Positions 60,533-64,000 of a DNA stretch of 64,000 nt are shown here, piece by piece. The DNA comes from Kordia sp. SMS9 (GTDB lineage Bacteria > Bacteroidota > Bacteroidia > Flavobacteriales > Flavobacteriaceae): NCBI RefSeq assembly GCF_003352465.1, contig NZ_CP031153.1, positions 250,001 through 314,000 on the forward strand. The letters run 5' to 3'. Position 1 is the stretch's first letter. The number at the start of each line of letters is the position of its first letter. Under the pieces are notes generated by a model. The model ran no database searches. It was not told the DNA's origin and saw only the letters and a list, made by a program, of their open reading frames with translations. The position numbers were made by a program, and so were the translations under genes.

Positions 60533-62281
60533 ATGAACGAGAATATTGAAACCAACCCGCTTTTAGAGAGACTTCCTCCGCATTTACAACAGTATATGAA
60601 ACCGCAAAATTATGAGGAGTATACACCTATTAATCAAGCTGTTTGGCGCTATGTGATGCGAAAGAGTGTTTCGTATTTGAGTTCAGTAGCACACGAATCC
60701 TATTTGGATGGTTTGCAGAAAACGGGAATTTCCATTGATGAAATTCCAAGCATGTATGGCATGAACCGTATTTTGAAAGAGATTGGTTGGGCAGCTGTTG
60801 CTGTTGATGGTTTTATTCCGCCAAACGCATTTATGGAGTTTCAAGCATATAAAGTGTTGGTCATTGCCAGTGATATTCGTCAGTTGGAACATATTTCATA
60901 TACACCTGCTCCCGATATTATTCACGAAGCGGCTGGGCACGCACCTATTATTGCCAATCCAGATTATGCAGAATATTTACGTCGTTTTGGTGAAATTGGT
61001 GCGAAAGCTATTTTGTCTGCACATGATAATGACATGTATGAAGCGGTTCGAAAATTATCTATTTTGAAAGAAGCACCAGATACGTCAGAAACAATACTTG
61101 AAGCTGCCGAAGAACGCGTGAACGAATTGCAAGCCAAGAAAGTAGAATTGTCGGAAATGGCAATGATTCGAAATTTACATTGGTGGACGGTTGAATATGG
61201 TTTGATTGGCGATGTAGAAAATCCGAAAATCTATGGCGCAGGTTTGTTATCGTCTATCGGGGAAAGCAAATGGTGCATGTCTGATGAAGTGAAAAAGATT
61301 CCGTATTCGGTTGATGCTGCATATCAAGAGTTTGACATTACCAAACCACAACCGCAATTGTATGTAACACCCGATTTTTCATACTTGATGCAAGTGTTGG
61401 AAGAGTTTGCGGAAACCATGGCATTGCGAAAAGGTGGTTTTCGTGGGTTGCGAAAATTAATAGCCTCAAAGAAGATTGGAACAATTGAGTTGAGCACAGG
61501 TTTGCAAGTTTCTGGTGTTTTCACGGAAATGATCAAGAATGAAGATAATGAAGTCGTCTTTTTTAGAACGGAAGGTCCAACGGCATTGTCCAATCGTGAG
61601 AAAGAGTTGATTGGTCATGGTGTGACGATGCATGCGCATGGTTTTAGTTCGCCTTTAGGCAAATTGAAAGGCATTAATTTAGCGATTGAAGATATGAGTC
61701 CACGCGATTTGAAAGCGTATAATTTTTACGATGGCGAACGTATTTCTTTTGAATATGAAAGCGGCATTAAAGTCGATGGCTTAAACGTTACAGGAATTCG
61801 AAATATCTATGGAAAGTTGATTTTGATTCAGTTTACCGATTGCACGGTTACCTACGGAGATCGCATATTGTTTCAACCTGAATATGGTACGTTTGATTTG
61901 GCGTTGGGGAAAAACATTGTGTCCGCCTTTGCGGGTGCTGCCGATTACCGTTCGTTTGATATGTTGCATTTTAAATCGGAAACCTTAACGGTGAAAGTTC
62001 CGAAATCGAAAGATGATGAAGCTTTGGAGCAATTGTACGCACAAGTTCGAGATGTGAGAACTGGAAAAGACATGACAACTTCATTGAAAAGTATTTTCAA
62101 AAAACTCACTAAAAAGCATCCCAAAGATTGGCTGTTGTTGATTGAATTGTATGAATTGACCATTGATCAACCGGAGTTACAACGCGCTATTTTACTCCGT
62201 TTACAAACCATTCAAACAGAACGCCCAGAAACGACACAATTGATTCGTGATGGTGTGGATTTGGTGAATTCAAATGCCTAG
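60533..62281 (+). CDS. aromatic amino acid hydroxylase (phenylalanine 4-hydroxylase type), long form
   Basis: 582 residues from ATG 60533 (MNENIETNPLLERLPPHL); GTG 60518 would add five. Residues ~1-300 are the biopterin-dependent hydroxylase: YTPAPDIIHEAAGHAPIIANPDYAEYLRRFGEIG supplies two His and one Glu of the iron site; YGAGLLSSIGE and the Trp-Trp LHWWTVEYGLIGD follow. The C-terminal ~280 residues (FLRTEGPTALS, HGVTMHAHGFSSPLGKL, ALGKNIVSAFAGAADYRSF) form a domain lacking in the short proteobacterial enzymes but seen in Bacteroidota homologues. Substrate Phe, Tyr or Trp is not settled; Phe is likeliest from context. Confidence 0.9.
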   Translation: MNENIETNPLLERLPPHLQQYMKPQNYEEYTPINQAVWRYVMRKSVSYLSSVAHESYLDGLQKTGISIDEIPSMYGMNRILKEIGWAAVAVDGFIPPNAFMEFQAYKVLVIASDIRQLEHISYTPAPDIIHEAAGHAPIIANPDYAEYLRRFGEIGAKAILSAHDNDMYEAVRKLSILKEAPDTSETILEAAEERVNELQAKKVELSEMAMIRNLHWWTVEYGLIGDVENPKIYGAGLLSSIGESKWCMSDEVKKIPYSVDAAYQEFDITKPQPQLYVTPDFSYLMQVLEEFAETMALRKGGFRGLRKLIASKKIGTIELSTGLQVSGVFTEMIKNEDNEVVFFRTEGPTALSNREKELIGHGVTMHAHGFSSPLGKLKGINLAIEDMSPRDLKAYNFYDGERISFEYESGIKVDGLNVTGIRNIYGKLILIQFTDCTVTYGDRILFQPEYGTFDLALGKNIVSAFAGAADYRSFDMLHFKSETLTVKVPKSKDDEALEQLYAQVRDVRTGKDMTTSLKSIFKKLTKKHPKDWLLLIELYELTIDQPELQRAILLRLQTIQTERPETTQLIRDGVDLVNSNA

Positions 62282-62320
62282 ATTGTTAGCTACGCTTAGG
62301 TCAGAATTATACCAAACAGC

Positions 62321-62346
62321 AAAGGTCAGAATGACTTCCGACCTTT
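62321..62346. terminator. terminator after the hydroxylase gene
   Basis: Stem AAAGGTC/GACCTTT with a 12-nt loop and trailing T/A run. Confidence 0.55.
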
Positions 62347-62429
62347 TTAATTTAGCACTACAGCAGTTGTAAATATGCAAAGTGTTTTTTGAAATTTAGC
62401 GAACTACAGTATGTGTATTGTCAATCAAT

Positions 62430-62618
62430 TTAACATAAACAATCTGTAAATTTAGTATTACAAGTGTTTCCAGCAGTTTGACAATCTGAACCTTCTGTGT
62501 CTGGTCCTGGACAAATAAGTCTACTGTCGTATGGATTTCCACCTTTTACAGAGAAATTGCGCAAGTTAGAAATTGATTTTTTTCTTAGTTGCAAATTTTT
62601 TAAATTCTGTTTTTTCAT
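62430..62618 (-). CDS. RiPP-type precursor peptide
   Basis: 62 residues. Leader MKKQNLKNLQLRKKSISNL, ending KGG at 26-27, and a 35-residue core with five Cys ending FTDCLC. The leader is very close to that of the 45993 peptide (KKxNLKNLxLxxKxISNL). Operator-like motif 60 nt upstream. Thr-rich segment TAGNTCNTKFTDC could support thioether rings. Confidence 0.82.
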   Translation of the reverse strand: MKKQNLKNLQLRKKSISNLRNFSVKGGNPYDSRLICPGPDTEGSDCQTAGNTCNTKFTDCLC

Positions 62619-62678
62619 AACTTTAATTTTTTAGTTTCTTTTTCATCATAAAAATAATTTAACTAAAAAATAGTCATT

Positions 62679-62693
62679 TACGGTATTCCCTTA
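62679..62693 (-). promoter_or_regulatory. operator-like motif upstream of precursor 62430
   Basis: On the plus strand TACGG-TATTC-CCTTA (in gene orientation TAAGG-GAATA-CCGTA), 60 nt before the ATG at 62618. Confidence 0.6.
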
Positions 62694-62727
62694 CTTAACT
62701 ATAAATTAAGAAGTTACAATAAAATTG

Positions 62728-63678
62728 TTAAAATTTCATAAAAGGAAACTGTTGTTGCAGTTTTTCAATTTTAGCGTGAAGATGTGCTAAAAATTGTTGG
62801 TGTTGTGTCGATTCAGGGTTGAACGGTTTGTGCGCCAATCCTTTTTGAATAGTATCCACTGTTTTCATCGTTTGTTCACTTTCGTGCGAAATCCAAGCGT
62901 GCTGAAATTTCTCCCAAATGTAATCAATAGCAATTTTGTTAGGATGAATCATGTCGTCCGCGTAAAAACGATAATCGCGCAATTCGTCCATCATCAATTC
63001 ATAGGAAGGAAAGTAATGCACCAAATGTCGTTTGGATATATGTTGATGAATTCCCGTTAGTAAATGTGCTTTGCTCCGTTGATTTTCCACAAAACCATCT
63101 TTTATGTGTCGCACAGGCGAAACTGTAAAAAGTACAGTTATTTTCGGATTGATGCTTTTGAGCAATACCACACAATTTTCAACACTTTCTGAAACCTCAT
63201 CTACCGTTAAAAGTTCTTTTAAAAATTGTTTTTGCGGGACTTTGTGGCAATTCGCGACACGCATATCCGTTTCAATATGACGATACGTCCACGCAGTTCC
63301 TAAAGTAATAATGATGTGTGAAGCAGTGAGGATATATTTGTACGTTTCCGCTACAACGGTATTTAAATTGTGCAACAATATATTTTTGTCTGCGTGACTC
63401 AATTCAGAATGTGCTTCAAAACAATGCCAACGTTCGTTTACATAGAAAATATCAGCTTTTGTAAACACTTCATGGTTGATTGCTTTCAGAATGACATTTT
63501 CGATCGCTTTAGGGTGAAATAAGATTCCCAACGGATTTTGAAACGTTTTAAATTTAAAGTACGACAACTTCTCACCTATATGTTCCGAAAAACAAGAACC
63601 CAATAAACATATATTGGATTCGTAGTTTATTGGGTTGTGTGGTTCTTTTACAAACGGAATGTTGGTTTGCAACAACAT
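62728..63678 (-). CDS. GSCFA domain-containing protein
   Basis: 316 residues. Starts with CLLGSCFSEHIGEKLSYFKF, the motif from which the family takes its name, followed by TLGTAWTYRH and an SGNH-hydrolase-like arrangement (LLGSCF Ser region, HPNKIAIDYIWEKF with Asp/His). Function of the family is poorly known, perhaps a hydrolase. 3 nt from the next upstream gene, so in an operon with it. Confidence 0.9.
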   Translation of the reverse strand: MLLQTNIPFVKEPHNPINYESNICLLGSCFSEHIGEKLSYFKFKTFQNPLGILFHPKAIENVILKAINHEVFTKADIFYVNERWHCFEAHSELSHADKNILLHNLNTVVAETYKYILTASHIIITLGTAWTYRHIETDMRVANCHKVPQKQFLKELLTVDEVSESVENCVVLLKSINPKITVLFTVSPVRHIKDGFVENQRSKAHLLTGIHQHISKRHLVHYFPSYELMMDELRDYRFYADDMIHPNKIAIDYIWEKFQHAWISHESEQTMKTVDTIQKGLAHKPFNPESTQHQQFLAHLHAKIEKLQQQFPFMKF

Positions 63679-63681
63679 ATA

Positions 63682-64000
63682 TTATTGCTTTTCTTTTGCT
63701 TCCGCAGCGCGCTTTGCAGTGTGATACATTAAATTGAGTCTGTTTTTCATTCCTTGTGTAAAACCGACCAATTCCTGACTGTCATAGGTAACACCTTTTA
63801 TTTTTTCCATTTTCAAAATGGCATCGCTCGTAGCACGATCTAGCTTTCCTTTTTCTACAATATCGTACGGATTTAAAATTTCGAGATAGATTAATTTCTC
63901 TTGAAAATCCGTCACAACTTTAGGTGTTGGTTTCTCCAATTTATACCATTTCCCTTTTTGTCTTGGCATCTCACACCAAACATACACGTCTTCTTTTTTG
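63682..64000 (-). CDS. C-terminal part of a gene cut by the window edge
   Basis: The open frame (reading KKEDVYVWCEMPRQKGKWYKLEKP onward) runs past the right edge without a convincing start; GTG at 63987 would give 101 residues but the frame stays open. The stretch VTDFQEKLIYLEILNPYDIVEKGKLDRATSDAILKMEK resembles a peptidoglycan-binding helical domain (Gly-x-Leu-Asp-x-Ala-Thr). Translationally close to the GSCFA gene. Identity of the whole protein is unknown. Confidence 0.55.
   Translation of the reverse strand, partial: KKEDVYVWCEMPRQKGKWYKLEKPTPKVVTDFQEKLIYLEILNPYDIVEKGKLDRATSDAILKMEKIKGVTYDSQELVGFTQGMKNRLNLMYHTAKRAAEAKEKQ

Noticed and set aside
1..64000. tRNA, rRNA, integrase, transposase or phage genes
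   Set aside because: Looked for typical signatures on both strands and found none; a tRNAscan or profile search would be decisive.

Overview
The window looks like a chromosomal segment of a marine member of Flavobacteriaceae (Bacteroidota), probably Kordia or a close relative. The evidence is the low G+C content, the gliding-motility ABC ATPase gene gldA, a large secreted adhesin ending in a type IX secretion sorting domain, Bacteroidota-type promoters (TTG/TTTG and TAnnTTTG boxes), a split methionine synthase, the Bacteroidota gene order of the aromatic amino acid operon, and many small Gly-Gly leader peptides. The genus is inference; the phylum and family are well supported. I see no rRNA, tRNA, transposase, integrase, phage or CRISPR array.

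Layout. 1-10.9 kb: a porin, RNase HII, a TfoX-like protein, a large lipoprotein, an unusual run of five paralogous four-helix membrane proteins behind lipB, another lipoprotein and a Pmp3-like peptide. 11-22.5 kb: housekeeping genes (lysS, queA, aroA, D-2-hydroxyacid dehydrogenase, MazG-like, two DUF3857/transglutaminase-like proteins, dtd, rsgA). 23-28 kb: the phenylalanine/tyrosine operon pheA-aminotransferase-NTF2-like-tyrA-aroG/chorismate mutase, preceded by a promoter, a 29-residue leader peptide packed with Phe, Tyr and Trp codons, and an intrinsic terminator, i.e. a classical attenuator. 28-31.5 kb: gldA, a GIN-domain lipoprotein and a PagL-like lipid A deacylase. 31.6-33.6 kb: a tandem array of small RiPP-type precursor genes (four intact, three decayed). 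33.6-39.7 kb: metF and a split metH under a SAM-I riboswitch. 39.8-46.3 kb: a methyltransferase-like gene, two more precursor genes and the adhesin. 46.5-59.4 kb: the phenylacetate catabolic operon paaEABCDGHI, thiolase, paaZ and a paaF-like gene, behind a palindromic operator. 59.5-64 kb: another precursor, a TetR regulator, an aromatic amino acid hydroxylase, one more precursor, a GSCFA protein and a gene cut by the window edge.

The most novel material is the precursor family. There are nine intact small peptide genes, eight with a uniform 26-27 residue leader ending in Gly-Gly and a Cys-rich core, spread over seven loci with no modification enzyme or peptidase-transporter in the window. 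Four separately placed precursors share an operator-like motif, TACGG-N5-CC(G/T)TA (either orientation), 57-61 nt upstream of the start codon. The tandem array has a different conserved upstream block in four copies. This suggests a coordinately activated regulon of dispersed secreted peptides.

The two aromatic systems are complementary: synthesis of Phe/Tyr controlled by attenuation, and degradation of phenylacetate (and hydroxylation of Phe/Tyr/Trp) beside a TetR regulator. Non-coding space is filled with several families of short interspersed repeats, including a roughly 90-220 bp element present five times and a 162-bp element with terminal inverted repeats.
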